Origin: Lutjanus erythropterus
Lineage: Eukaryota > Chordata > Actinopteri > Lutjaniformes > Lutjanidae
NCBI GenBank assembly: GCA_020091685.1
Contig: CM034603.1
Location: 33,155,696 to 33,219,695, forward strand
DNA length: 64,000 nt
Direction of reading: 5' to 3'
Under the pieces are notes generated by a model, which saw only the letters and a program-made list of their open reading frames with translations, was not told the DNA's origin and did no database searches. Below, piece after piece: positions 38,205-51,840 of this stretch (position 1 is its first letter; each line of letters begins with the position of its first letter). Both the position numbers and the translations under genes were made by a program.

Positions 38205-40889
38205 AGGTGACTTAATGACATGCAGACCAGACTAGTACATTCCCCCAAACCCACCTGATTCCCCAGGTCCCAGTCAGGGGTGTCACCCCATTCTGGGGAA
38301 TTGTTAGTTATGGAAAGGGTGAAGAGATTAGAAATATATAATAGAAGGTAGATCAGTTCATATGCAAACAAATAAATAAACAAATATTAGTGACCAAAAA
38401 AGAGTTTCTGAGTGAGGAAGTTCTGTATAATTCTAAGTTGTATGTTTGTGTATGGTATGCACATGAAAATGTTTGTGCATTATTGTGCTTGTAATGTGGT
38501 GAAGATGGGAATAAAGTCATACTGTAAATGACAACAATTGTGACAATAGAGAAAAAGAAAGAGAAACATTTTGGATTGATGTTTGAGAATTTTGGGGTAA
38601 GTTTTGATGGTGTTGATGACCCACGTCATCACCGCCAAGTGCAAGAAGTGAGAGGAAGAGGAATAAAATATACTTAATATGGCAGTCATATGCATCCTGT
38701 AAGAGAAACAGTGTTCTCTCCTTTTCCCTCCCTTTATACTCATCTATCTCTTTCAAACTCCCGTTCACTCCTGCAAGGCCATATGTAGATTGATACTTAA
38801 CAGTGGGCTGCATGTCATATTAATATGAAAGTTAAAACTCTTTATTAATGCAACTTTTGCTTTACCTTAAGTTTGAATGACCGGTCCTGCACTGTCCCTT
38901 TTATTTGGATTTCATCTTAAATAGTCAAGAGCAATTAATATGAGTTAATCTTGAGAATAATATAAAGAACCAGTTGCTTTGAAATGAAAGCCAGCTTTCA
39001 CAGTCGTCTTCAGACACAGACTCTCTGTAAATCAATTATTTGTAAGTCAGGTGTAAAGCAATTACTGACAACAATGACATTATTAGCTGCTATAATGTTT
39101 CTGTTGTCCACTGCCTGTTCTTAATGTCAGATTTAATACCTGAACAATTTCCAGCACAAGTCGTTGCTCCTTATCTTTGCTGTAGTTGTTCATTTTCCCC
39201 CTTCCTGTGGGATTTCAGTGCTGTCCTGCAGTATTAAATTAAATGTCGACAGGTAGCAGCAGAGGAAATTGACATTGAGCTTCCAGAAATCCTACCTTGA
39301 GCGATTCTGTTTGGTGACAATATTGGATAAGTTTCACACTCAAACAAGAGCCATATCTTCCAAACCGTGTGAGCTGTGCATACATGTGTGTATGCTGACA
39401 GTATGCATGAAACAAGCCAACAATTAGTACAACCACAGACTGAAAGGCTGAGTGAGACACAGGCGGGCCAGCAGGTGGTGTGAACTGGGAAGACACACAG
39501 CACAAACTCTGAGGGAGGGAAGGGCAGCCAATGTTTGACTTTCAAACTGTTAGAGGAACAAGCAGATGAAAAGTTGCTCACAAGCTCAAGCACACAAACA
39601 GATGGGCACTTTTCAAGGACAAGTATTCCCATTAGAGTAAATTTGGGGCAGTTTTTCTTTTTGATCCAAGATTTTAAAAGGTGGAAACTTTTTTGATATT
39701 TTTTTCTACCAAAAAAGTATTTTGAATACATTAACTGCTAAACTCTTCTTTCAAAATCTTTGCAGTCTGTTGATGGGATTTTTATACCTAACATAATACA
39801 AGTCTTATCAATAGGTATTAATAAGAAGGCACAGCTTATTTTTAGGGGAACATCTGCTCACTGGAGCGCACTGCAGTGTTTCAGGGAAACGGGTTTCACT
39901 GTACAAAAGCACAACTTTATAACTATTTACTGAGTTTAGGTGAAACTGGGTCATAGCTTATGGAGAAAATATTTTCTGGTTCTCCTCTGGTGTCTTCTGC
40001 TCAGCTTCAACTCTCGATTATTTAATTACAGAGTTTCCTGGTGCACAGATAGCTTTAGCTTGTCGCTAACGGTATCTGTTAGTTGTTAGCTGCTGTTCGT
40101 GGGCAATAGAACTGGGCTCAGCAGCCTCCCAGTGAACACAACTGGCTACTGGGACAAACACAGCCTTCGAGACCAACAGGGAATATAGTACCAAGGGTAT
40201 TTACGGAATTTCCTGATGGGAGGATTGTTTTAGCATAACACACAATGGCCACTGTAAAAGCCGATTCCATTAGGCCATTTTTTTCATACCTTTCTGACAT
40301 TTTGCTTTGGTATGCAGACTATGGCAGTATTTGTGTAAAACTTGTGTAAAACAGATCAACTTGGCAGTACTCCACTTTACTGTATTACTCCTTTGATGCA
40401 GGCAGAACTGATCATCATAGTGACGTGATTCCCACAGTTGGGAGCAGGAGCTCTGCTTTGGTCTTGAGAAGCTTCAGCCTTTATTTATTCACAAACTCAA
40501 ACTGTGTCTGTATTTCAGTCAGACAACTCATGTTGAAGAATGTTTATTGCAGAAGCAGAACATGGTCAGAGTTCAGACAGCAGACAGATACACGCAGAGA
40601 TATTGAGGAGTGATGAACACATACCTTGGACCCACTGTTGGAGCCTGCAGGTGGATGCTGGGGTGGTGCTGGTGGGGCTGAATGAACGGGCAGTGACACT
40701 GTTGCAGGCAGCAATGGCCTTGACAGGCAGAGGTTTAAGAGGTTTAAGTAGACCGCCAGATTGGAAGGGTGTGTTTGGTATGTCCTACAGAGAGTTAAGC
40801 ATGTCATGTGTGATTGCGGTGCAGCTCGAGTTGACTGCCTGAACTAGCTTGCAGGCGTTGAAAATCACACTGTCGGGACTTCTTAATAC

Positions 40890-40946
40890 CTTTAAACTGC
40901 CCAAACCTAGTATTTATATAATATAAACGTATTGCCCAGCCCTACT
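40890..40946. repeat. Terminus of TAGGGCTGGGCAATA-type repeat
   Basis: Ends ACGTATTGCCCAGCCCTACT, the complement of a GTAGGGCTGGGCAATACG end, matching the termini at about 4310 and 51553. Only this end is seen. Confidence 0.45.
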
Positions 40947-43717
40947 TATTACTGAATATCACATTAACTATCATTGTCTAAATAAATCAGTCATTATATA
41001 TTTGAGTCTTCAAGACAAACTGGATGTGGTGTACTGGCCTGCCACCTGGTTTGGGCTTGCCTTTGTCAGCTGAGATATCCTCCCTGATGGATGAGACTGC
41101 AGATTTTTCTGGGGCCTGTGTTGCTGTTTTATAGAAAATAAGAGTTTCTCTCTGGCTCGCCGCGGGCTCATCACTCTCTGTGCTTCTGTTTCACCCATTT
41201 CCAAGTTACGTGCTGCAAAATTACTGTCGGACTACCTAACAAGCCCAGACTGTTGGTTTGGCAATAAATGACTTTGTATTGAAGACTTAATGAAATGAAA
41301 ATACAGGTAGTGAATTTAATGCAGTATTCTGGAGGAAACACCACCTGGGTGGATTTATAATCAGCTAAGGTTAATACAAGGGCAGAGCAGTTCATTGTCG
41401 AAACAGGTAGCTCTCATCATCATATTGTCTGACTATTAATGGAGTGTTTCTTTTGGTAGGGGAAACACAGTTTTGTATCCTCAGCTTTTACTGTCTTACA
41501 TGACCAAACTGTAAGTAAGATAAAATGTGGTGGCATATCTTTGGAAACGAAGAGTCTGAATCGTTATGTGTGTCTGTCCGTGGAGTGGTTTCTAACCTCT
41601 TTCTTTCTTTTAGTCTTTTCTGCCATGTGCTCTTTCTCTGCTCTGACACAAGATAAGAGCAAAATACATTATTGGACAACCGGATGATTTCTGATTTGAT
41701 TTCACTTCCTGGAAGAATGGGTTAGGCAGACCCAAACAGCCTGGGAGAGAAAAAGAAATAATCCTTCACTCCCTTTCTCCTAAACTCCTTTCTTTCTCCC
41801 GTTTGTCTCTCTTTGTTCCTTCACCCTGAACAACTTTGTGGCTGGGTGGTGGTGACGGGGGTGGGCTGTCACATTTAGTATTTCTGTGATGAATGTCTTT
41901 CTGTCGTAGTATTCGCAGATGCTCTATTTTATTCCACTCATCATTCAAGTTAAATATTCTGAAAAATAAAACAAAAAGCTTCCTTTTCTGGTCTCAGCAG
42001 GCTTCCACTGCCTCTGTGCTACAGTATGTAAACGTAGCCTCTAAATAGTGGATTATTAATCTCTTTTATCATATTTGTAATGAGCTGTCTTATTTGTTTG
42101 TTTGGGGGAAACTCTGGAGAAAATGACAATTGAGTAAGTAGTGATTTAAATATTTTACGTTGAGCTTTATTTCTTTAAATATGCCCCATGACATTAGCTG
42201 ATTTTCTTCTAACTTTAATCAGTGGGTAAGTAAACAACTTCCTCATTACTGTACATCCACACTGCGTGACAGCAAGTTTCTATTCTTGTTCAAGAGGTGA
42301 CGGCCCTCATGTTGTCAACTATCTGTCATATCTACATGTTTACTTTATGGTATGGTAATTTTTTGGCATTTGTTTAGCTTTTTTCCAGACATATGAAAGC
42401 GAAGAGAGGCAGGAATATTGGAGTCGACAGAGATGCAGCCAGCTGGCAGGGCTGGGTGGCATGCTGTGAAATCCCTGGCATATTCCAGTTGCTCCAGGAT
42501 TTCATGGGCTTTTTGGGGGGATTGTTGTGGCCTAATAGGCCTGATATTATGGCAACTGACTTTTTTTTTTTTTTTTGCAACAAGAAGTGCACCTGGGGTG
42601 GTGGGGTATTCCACAAAAAAGCAAAACCTCAGGAGCTCAAACTCAGTCCAAACAGCAAGCACAAAATTTAAATACAAAAGTGCACAGAGTAGTGATAAAT
42701 TGAATACACGTATAATGTTTGTGCAGGGGACTGGGATGACCGGTGAACTAGCGGGAAGCTAAAATGGTAGCAAGGCCATGCAGTTCACAGGGATTGGTTG
42801 AATTTGCGTTGCATTTACAGCAACATCTCATCTTCCTGGAGGGAATCCCACCATTCCTTCATATACACTGATAACCCCATCTTAATTATTGCATATTTGA
42901 ATGAGTTTGCTTGCCTGATTGTAAACATGTAGTGAATTATTGCAAATAAGAATTAGGCTTCTTGTGCATTTTAGCCCTCAGTCTCTAAATAGCTACCATG
43001 TGCATCAAGTGGGACTGATTTAAGAATGAAAACTCACTGTTAGACATAAAGCAGACGAAAATTACCCATTTGATGGGATACCCGACAGTTTAAAACATGG
43101 ATAAAATAGCTAACATTGTTTTGAAGTGGAGGATTGCAGTTGTAAAATTTATAGCATAGTGAATTGCAACTTGTTAATCAAACCTATTTCAATAGAATCA
43201 AAAATTAATATAATGAGTAGTCGTCTCTTTTCTGTGCTCTGGTGCTTATAGAAAGCTCTGGTCAGCACAAATGTGAGTACCATCCTCAGTTATCACGTTT
43301 GTCTGGAAAAGGACAAAGACTTTAAAGCCCCTCTGATCTGACCTGCAACAGGTCAGCAAACTCCTGTGGGTCCGAGGGCAACCTAAAGCAGGAGAGAAAA
43401 GAAAGCAAATATTCTTATTTTTCTTCCTCGTCCCCCCCTCTTATCATCCTCTATTTTCCTTCTCCTTTAAGAAAGCTGTCAACACACTTCTCCTACATTG
43501 ATTTCTGCATTTATTGTCTGTTTTGTGTCTCCAGTATACATTTTCATTTCATGCGTCTGGAGATACTTGAGATGTGCCTGATATCAGACTGAACTGTCAA
43601 CTACAGTAGTTGCACTCCATTTCTATCTTCAGGGACTCAGTCATCTCAGAGTGGAGTGGTCAGATTCAAAGGTCTGGAACCAGGCAAACTTGAGATTGTT
43701 ATGTAGTTTAGATGTAG

Positions 43718-43735
43718 CGTGTGTGTGTGTGTGTG
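43718..43735. repeat. Short (GT)n microsatellite
   Basis: About eight GT units, extended by imperfect TGTGCGTGTG sequence. Confidence 0.85.
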
Positions 43736-45488
43736 CGTGTGTTTATGTGTGAGTGACACACTCTGTCCTTGTCAAAATGGTTGGTTGGAATTGTGAAAGG
43801 CTGAAATTGAAAAATCTGTTTCTGTTTGCGTGTGAAAGTGGATGTAGTTGTCCCGACAGTCACTCTCAGCCGGCCTAGCATTGTGTTTTGTTGATGCATT
43901 GCTGCAGTCCACTGTAAACATTCATGTTTCAATATGATGAAATATGAAGAAGCTTTAAAAGAATTTCATCAGTTCCTTCTGTAAACACATATGTAGTCTG
44001 TGACTGTTTTATAATTCTAGTTAATTCAGTAAATCCAGCCATAAATGCGTACTTGCAAAACCAGAGCTGCATCTTTAATTTATACAGTATTTGGTTTAAA
44101 TATGGAGAATTTGATTTTTAAATTATAATATTACAGTTTGAGCTGTTGAGGTTGCATTACAATTCTTTACTACCTCTGTTACATTGTGTTCCTACTCAAA
44201 TAATTCTCTTTATTTATATAATCAAGGAGTCTCTTTCTGACAGTAGGCACAAAAAACTAGACCATTGCTGCAATAGAAATTGTGCTCTTATGCTCAACCT
44301 CAACATTCACTTTCTTCCTGTGAATTGATCTTATTGATTGAGCCATTATGACTGTGTCGATACAGCTTTGGGTTTAAGTGATTTAAGTGTTCCATCAGGC
44401 TTTGAACTGTCACAAGGCGGACAAAACTAACAATACAGAAGTCTATACAACTTTTTTTTCCAGACTGTATGGAAGGAGCTGCTGACGCATTATCCTCAAA
44501 AAATTTGTCAGACAGAATTAATGGAATTAAAAAAAGTCTATAAGTCTTCAGCTTAACCTCTGGACTGTGTTAAGGAAAGAGGAGATTCCATCTCTTGTAA
44601 TGAAAAAAGACAAATGAAGGACATTTTTTGTAAAGAAAGAAATCTTCAGATTGATTTTGCCCAAAGTGCTGCATGGACATGTGCTTCTATATAGGCACAC
44701 GGTGCAGTGTATTTGTGGAGCTTCACACCATTGACATATATAAAGATAGGGAACATGACAGCTTCCTAAAAGTGACGCAAAAACCTCTCTATCGCCCCCT
44801 GGTTGCTGGCTGCAGTACAGGTCGTAAACCTGGCTCCCTCCTTATTAGCAGATTGAACACGTCAAATGCCTTTGTTAACATACAGATGGTTTCTGCCATT
44901 TTAGGTAGTTCTTATCACACTGATGTATGTTCAAGTGTTCATTTTTCTCCTAAGTTTGATTTTAATGAGGTATTTGATGCTATAAATAAGTGAATTTCAT
45001 GTCATGATTGACAGCTGAGCTCTGCTCATGACAGAGAAAGATTAATAAGCTACCAATATCTAAAATGCTGTAAATTTGGAGGAAGATATCAGCTTTTTCT
45101 GTGAAAAAGAAAATCACAGTTATTGTTGTATAGCTTTGCATCCCAGATTGCTGTGATATAATCACATACAACATTATCTACCTTTGAATTGGTAAAAAAG
45201 ACCAAATGGATGGATACAGGTTTAAAATGGCAAATAACAACTGCTTCTAGTTTCATTGTTATTCTGAGATACTAGCAAATCATGTCACTTTATTATTTTA
45301 TCACTGAAAAAGACATTCTTAGTCCGTTTCCATGCAGTTTTACAAAGCAGCTCAAAGTGAACAACAACAACACTGTAGCTAATCGAATGTGTGACATTGA
45401 CAGTCACTTTATAAATCAGCTTGGGCAACTGTAATGGTTTTCTGTGACATTAGTTCATAACCCTCTTTATTTGTTAGATACACTTATT

Positions 45489-45698
45489 TTAAAGAATCAG
45501 TGTGTAGGTTTGCAAATATCCCTTTGGTTATCCCTAGGATAACCAAACAAACAAAATAAAAGAAACAAAATGTCATATCTACAGTCAGTGTTTCATTTGT
45601 CCGTTCTGGCTTTCTGTAGAAACATGAATATTATATATTCCATTTCTCCCATATTCTGCCAATAAATCCCATTAAATTTTACACACTGGACCTTTTAA
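45489..45698 (-). mobile_element. Complete MITE with TTAAAGnnnCAGTGTGTAGG ends
   Basis: Left end TTAAAGAATCAGTGTGTAGG and right end TTACACACTGGACCTTTTAA are imperfect inverted repeats of about 20 bases. The interior contains CAGTGTTTCATTTGTCCGTT and CTGGCTTTCTGTAGAAACAT, the complement of an internal block I recall (CATGTTTCTACAG..CCAGAACGGACAAA..AACACTG) from this abundant teleost element. Length is about 210 bases with no coding frame. The ends begin and finish in TTAA, which would fit a TTAA-targeting (piggyBac-like) origin, but this is not proven. Confidence 0.8.
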
Positions 45699-46776
45699 TT
45701 AAATCAATTTATTCATTTTGGCTGAAAATGAGCAGGGGTTGCCCATCGGACATTTTCACTTGTTCCTCACTGTCAGACAATCTGTTTTAGAAAAGTTAAT
45801 TTGATCCTTTGGTTTAATATTACAATATTAAATATTGTCATTCTACCCAGGTGTCATTCTGATAAAATCCTGTCTCATCCTGCCTCTGGAGCCATCCTCA
45901 CATTCCCCTCAGCCCACATTTAATGTTTAAAATGCCAGGATTGTCTAAGTGAGACCCTTCCAAAATTAGACGAAGAGAGAGGTTGAGAAGAAGGAGAAGG
46001 AAGATGAATAACACAATCTGCAGGAGTGTAAAGCAGGGCCATTGATCATTTCAGACAGTTTACAGAAACACCAGTCGTCTTATGCATGAATAAATGATCT
46101 TCAATGAAAAATACAACATTTACAGAGATAATACAATTACCTGTCTTGAGATACGGTTAGAGCTTCTCCTGTTTTGAATGATTGCAGATTAGCTCATGTT
46201 GACTCGCTTTCTTTATTTTCGCTTTATTTTATTTCCACTCTGTCACCTCTCTCTCGCTCTCTTTCTCCCTCTCTCATGCACACACACTCACACATCACGA
46301 TTATATTTTCCCTTCCAAACATGGTTACAAGGCCTTTGTTATATTAGCCACCATCTAAAATTAAGTTTTGCAGATTCACTGATGTATCAAAATTAATAGC
46401 TTTCTCCTTTAATCCTTTGACATGTGAATGCATCATTTCTCAATTCCTTCCACTCCAGTCCTTCTCTCATCTACCTCCCTCTGACTGTCTGTCCATATTT
46501 CTTTCCATATTAATAATTTGGAGTCTGAAAGCAGAGCTGACATGTAGGGTTTGGAAGTACCTTGAGTACTTTATCTGTAATTGAATAGTTTCATGTGTTT
46601 GTACGTTTTTGAGAACATTCTGAAATCAGTCAGAAGGTTCTCAGAGGAGTTGCTTTGAACTTTTTCCTCTCTCATAAGGCACAGCTATCTCTGAACGGAG
46701 AGGGATTAGTTTGTAGCATATAGTCTTTTAGAATAGTCATAGGATGTTAGCTTTCACTGTAGAAGCTCAGTAGCTT

Positions 46777-47283
46777 TACACTCACCGGCCACTTTATTGG
46801 GTACACATGTTCAACTGCTCGTTAACGCAGATATCTCATCAGTCAATAACGTGGGAGCAACTCAATTCATTTAGGCATGTAGTCAAGATGACCTGCTAAA
46901 GTTCAAACCGAGCATCGAGCACCAACTGAGCATCGTTTATTGTTGCTGACCATGTCCATCCCTTTATGACTACAGTGTACCCATGGCTACTTCCATCAGG
47001 ATAATGCGTGATGCCACAAAGCTCAAATAATCTCAAACTGGTTTCTTTAACATGACAGTGAGTTCGCTGTACTCCAGTGGCCTCCACAGTCACCAGATCT
47101 CAATCCAGTAGAGCACCTTTGGGATGTGGTGGAACGCGAGATTCGCATCATGGAGACAAATCTGTAGCAACTGCACGATGCTCTCATTTCAATATGGAAA
47201 AAAAAATCTCTGAGGAATGTTTCCAGGACCTTGGTTAATCTGTGTCACCAATAATTAAGGCAGTTTTGACGGCAAAGGTGGGT
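46777..47283 (+). mobile_element. Internally deleted Tc1/mariner-type element
   Basis: Begins at a TA with CACTCACCGGCCACTTTATT and GGGTACACATGTTCAACTGC, the 5' end of a widespread fish Tc1-like transposon. After about 140 bases it jumps to the 3' half of the transposase region: GACCATGTCCATCCCTTTAT, TGGCCTCCACAGTCACCAGA, TCTCAATCCAGTAGAGCACC, then a remnant frame reading HLWDVVEREIRIM. The catalytic first half is gone, and further small deletions and stop codons (for example after the E-T-N-L residues) break the rest. The expected right terminus (GTGGCCGGTGAGTG) is not intact; a diverged TATGGTGATGAG lies near 47310. It is a dead relic. Confidence 0.9.
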
Positions 47284-47419
47284 GTTAAAAGTTATAATAA
47301 CTTAATATGGTGATGAGTAGAAATGATTGTGTGCAAAGCAAAGTAGTGTGAAAGCATGTAAACTACATGTCACTCTGTTGTGGTGCTGAAAGTATTTTCC
47401 CAGTGTTGGCAGGTCTGAG

Positions 47420-47650
47420 ATGACTAATCTCAGAATAGGATTTTCTAGTACTGTCGCCAACTCTGAAAGTGAGCAGATGAGATGCTTAGTTAGATGCTTA
47501 GAAGACAAGTTATCGCAGCCAGAACAGTGTCTAGCTCTTGAGTTTGCAATCCATAGTCACGAGACCCTGATATCCATGAATGCCAAGGCTGGACTTAAGT
47601 GGTATTACAGACTTAAGACAGGAGTGTCCCAGGATGCCCTGGAGCACTAA
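47420..47650 (+). pseudogene. Possible P-element/THAP9-like transposase fragment
   Basis: A 76-codon open frame next to the Tc1 relic contains LVRCLEDKLSQPEQ, then HSHETLISMNAKAGLKWYY, then RLKTGVSQDALEH directly before a stop. The pattern L-I-S-x-N-A/G ... Y-x-L-x-T-x-x-x-S/N-Q-D-x-L-E-x resembles the P-element/THAP9 transposase region around the RLNQDxLE(N/H)FF motif. The F-F-x-x-I-R continuation expected after E-H is absent, so if related it is truncated exactly at the motif. No THAP zinc finger or upstream catalytic region is visible. The resemblance is from memory and short, so the call is tentative; it could be a chance frame. Confidence 0.3.
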
Positions 47651-50600
47651 CTAACAATCTGCCAGCATTACCTGTCAGCACCCCTTCACCTCACATGTCT
47701 TGTCCTCTGTCTTGACCTCTGTATATATCATGATAATAATGTCAGCCATTACATAACTAGACTTTGTGCCAGTCACAGCGACACATGATGAAAACAGGGT
47801 GCACAACAGCATTAAAATAGTACTGTTAAGTTCCAGAGTAGCAACATTAATGTACATGAAACATCTGTCTTTGTGTTTCTTCTTCCACTGAGCACCAAAA
47901 TACCAAAGAATGAGGTATACACACATAGAACATAGACTGAAAATTGTACATTGTTAGACTGTGATACGCTGATAATTAGACTGACTTGCCATTTAGTTTT
48001 ACATCATTAATTTAGCTGTTAAGCAAGTGACAGCCCTCCTGCCAACATCATTATCAGTCAACACGGAGGCTGCTGTAGTGCTTTCAAGGAGCATTTAACT
48101 TGATGTATTTTTTTCTTGTAGTATTATAAGAAGTACAAAGGGATTGAGTTTGTTTCTGCAAATCAACTTACTACAATGGACAGCTGGAAACATGCTTGTC
48201 ACCAGTTTTCACATATGTAGTGTGTCTTAGCTCGTCCTACAAAGCTCCACGTGGTTAATGTTTGTCCGGTGGCGGAAAACGGGCTGTGACTGTAACTTTC
48301 TCTATTCTTCAAGACACTATATTTGAAATACTGAGTTTCACCATTAATTTCGAGGGTGTTTTACATCTGCGTCAAAAGATCAGCGGACGCATTGTAACCC
48401 TTATTATGCATAATCCCCTTTTTATATGACATTATGAGACAGCACCAGTGGAGAGATGACATGAAATAAGGGGATGTTGCATTTCATGGTTGGCATTTCA
48501 ACTCGTAAGCCACGGGGACACCACATTTATTCTGACTTTTGAGTCTCATGATTGTCTGCTTTATTGGCATTGACACCTCACCAGTGTAATATCAACAACC
48601 TTTAATTTGCATACCCTCATGCCCGCTCTTCATGCTTTTTCTTACAAAAATAATGAGATAATCCTCGGTGCTGCTCCACTGACACCAAATAATAGATGCA
48701 GATGACTGTTTACTTGAAACCCACCAAAATTACGTCTTTCCACCAAAATTAAGCCAGCATGTCTCCATCTAATAGTGCCTGCTTTTCTTTCAAAAAAGCA
48801 TTTTTATCCACTGTAGTACCACTGAGATTGAGGATATATTTCCCAATAATTTCTGTATTTTATATAATATGTACATCAACTTTACAGATACTTAATTTAC
48901 TGGTAAAGGCAGCTCTTTGCATTTTTCAAAACAGATAACAGCTATGAATATTCACTCAGGCTAAACTGGGACACATGCAAAAAGTGTAGAATATTTCATT
49001 TGCTTTTACTTTTTCCCTTTTAACTTGCTTTAAATCTTCCTCAGTAAATCCAGGTTCATTTAAACTCTGATACTCTGATACTGATTCTTATGCTGGAAAC
49101 CAGTATCATAAATCTGTGACTGGGCCGAGCATCGAAGAGGTGGGCTGAACATGTTTTGTAACCACATGGAGTCATTGCTCATTAGGGTGTTAAGTTTCTG
49201 TATTCATTAAAATTTAATTTATTTTCCCCCAGAAACCAGTGCTCCATTTTTAGTTTTCACTGAGCTATGCATCTTAGGCTGCACACACCTTCACTATCTA
49301 GGACAATGCACCCCCGGCCATGGAGTTACTGTAAGTGCCATATAACAAGGAAACAAAAGCCGTCACACACATTCCCCCATGCATGCACAAGAGTTCATAT
49401 TTGTGCTACTTTTGTGAGGTCCCTCTTTCACTTATTGCATTTCCTAACCCCAAACCCTTACTTTAACCCAAACATAATTCTAACATAACACCTAGAACTA
49501 AGTCTAAAGCCTCAAAGAAGCTTTTGAAGAAATGAAGGCCAGAGGAAACTTCTTGGACGGTTTTCTGATCTCCCCAGGGCAGGCTGTTGCATCATGGTCC
49601 TTATGCAAGATTCACAATATTTTTTGGTTGAAAGCTGCACTTGAACTATATTTTGTTCATGCCAGACAGGCTGACTGAATCCAAATCTTTCCCCCACAAC
49701 AGATCGATAAGACTCCAGACAAGACAGAACGTAATACAAAATATTATAGGAAACCATCTTCTCTCTATAGGAAACTCTTGCAGGAATTAAAACATACAGA
49801 TATTGATGGTGGGATGTAATGTGAAGTGTTAATTTAATTAATGAAGACTTTGATGAAATATGTTTGTCAACAATATTTTTTCCATGATTAAGATGAGATG
49901 ATGATTGGATGCCACTGACAGTATCTGACTTTATCATTTTGTGTTTTTGTTGATGAAAAAAAAAGAGACTCATCTATCAATGTCAACGAATCAGAGGAAA
50001 TGGAAAACTGTGGACAGGAATACAGTACAGCCGGCCTCAATACAAGCCACCTCATTAATTGTTAAAACCAAAAACCAGCACAAAAAATGACAATTAGCAA
50101 CTTAATTCACCATGCTCAAAACAGACACATTGCAAACTCTAACAGAATAACATGTGTATTTTGGGACATAAAACAGAAACTTACCAAATTATTCAGTGTG
50201 GCACTGTATGATGGGAAATGTGGGCTGTTGCTAACCCACAACTATATTGTAAATCAGAGAGCAGCAGTACATATACTGCATATGTTGCAAACAGTGTTTA
50301 TTGTTGAATAAATAGTGTGTAAATAACCGCTTCAGGTCGCGGTTACACCCCAGTGACAGCTGAGATGTGAGCCTGCATTGAACGTAGCTGGTGCACACAG
50401 CTGCATCGATTAAAATGACTGTGTATCTGTTGAGTTTGACAAAAAAGTTCAAATTAACAATGTCAACAAGAAGGCGTGGAGGAAGAAAACTAGGTGATAT
50501 TTAGGTGATATTTTTGTTACAATGAGGCTGAGGGGAAAAAAGTAATTCATTGCTGTATCAGAAGGGAAGCAATTTGGCTGTTAAATAGATGGTAAGAATA

Positions 50601-51550
50601 CCAGAAACCCGAGGAGCACAGTGAGACTCACCATAAAGAACTTGAAGTAGGATAACAAAACATTAGGATGTGTTTTTAGGCTATATTAAGCCAACTAGTA
50701 AGCAGTGCTGTTGTAGATCATTCAACCTGTGTTTTTCATCAGATAATTGACTGAACTACCTATAATCTGATGACCAAAATAGAATAGAATGTAAACTGAT
50801 TTCATTGACTAAAGCTAGACTAAAGTAGTTACGTCTTTCTTTGACGAAGATAAGGCAACTAAAACTTCACTAAAAAACAGGATTAGATTGGCGAAATATA
50901 ATAAAACTAAGAAGGACACTTGACACAAGACTAAGACCTAGACTGAATAAAAAAAAAAACAATGCTCATAAAATTAACTCTAATGTGATGGAGAAAAAAA
51001 AACAGAATACACGTAATATACCTTATCCACTGGGTTTTTGCAGCATCCTCAACATTTCTCCTTCCTGCAGCATTGTGCTCCAATCCTTGAAGACAGGCCC
51101 GCTCATTTTCCAAAACTGCCCTCACTTTCAAGGCCTAAAACTCAAACTGGTCCTCACAGACGTAGACACACAAGAACACACACTCGCACACACACACACA
51201 CATGCACAGATAGACAACCTGCAGTGTCAGCTGTGCTGCTAGTGGTGCCAGCCAGACACGGCCAGCCCCTCTGTCTGGCTGTGCATCCAGGAATAGCCGT
51301 GTGTGTGCGCGTTTGTAAATGTGTGTGCATTGTCCCAGTAGAAACAGAATGTGTTCCTATCCAGGAATAGATCACTGTTGGATGCAGGAGCTTTATCATC
51401 TGCAGGATGTTTACTCAGAGTCGCCCATACACTCCATTAGTCTACCAGAACCCCCAATACATCACACTGGACTATAACAACACGCAGGCCAGCCCAATAA
51501 AAATGAATGCAGTGTAGCATGTATGACACACCAATATTTTAATACCCAGG

Positions 51551-51840
51551 CTTAGGCTGGGTGATATATTCCTGTAGATGCTGTACTGTATCTAGATAGT
51601 ATTATTTTCTCTATGACTAATACTGAGCTATTGTCCCTTTCAACTGTGTCCATAGAGTTAAACACTAATTTACTCCTTTACACGTGCAGGTTCACCACAG
51701 TGTTTTTTTTTTTAAATAAAAAATGTGAAGCCAGACATGTTATTCGTTGGGTCTTCACTGGAGTGGTGATGAGAAGAAATCCTGATGGGCCAATATCATT
51801 TTCAGACCGATAACAATGGGCTAATTAATAATACTGTGCC
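51551..51840 (+). repeat. TAGGCTGGGTGATATA-type repeat and adjoining GGGCCAATATCA segment
   Basis: Starts TTAGGCTGGGTGATATATTC, a terminus shared with sites near 4310 and 40935. Further right, GATGGGCCAATATCATTTTC and AGACCGATAAC resemble the GATATYGG-type repeat at 14056-14340. A mixture of two repeat fragments is likely. Confidence 0.45.

Noticed and set aside
39234-39731. 165-codon minus-strand open frame
   Set aside because: The longest frame in the window, but it lacks a recognisable domain, is rich in Ser/Cys/Phe as expected from AT-rich noncoding DNA, and has a second overlapping minus frame (39239-39505). I treat it as chance.
40544-40807. Minus-strand Pro-rich frame ending near a donor-like AAG|GTATGT at about 40637
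   Set aside because: Composition resembles dispersed repeat sequence, the opposite strand is equally open, and no homologous protein is recognised.
42345-42762. Overlapping 80-114 codon frames on both strands
   Set aside because: Open in four frames at once around a poly(T) tract; no domain or splice context.
49512-49973. 153-codon minus-strand open frame
   Set aside because: No motif recognised, no supporting splice or promoter context, and composition is like surrounding intron.
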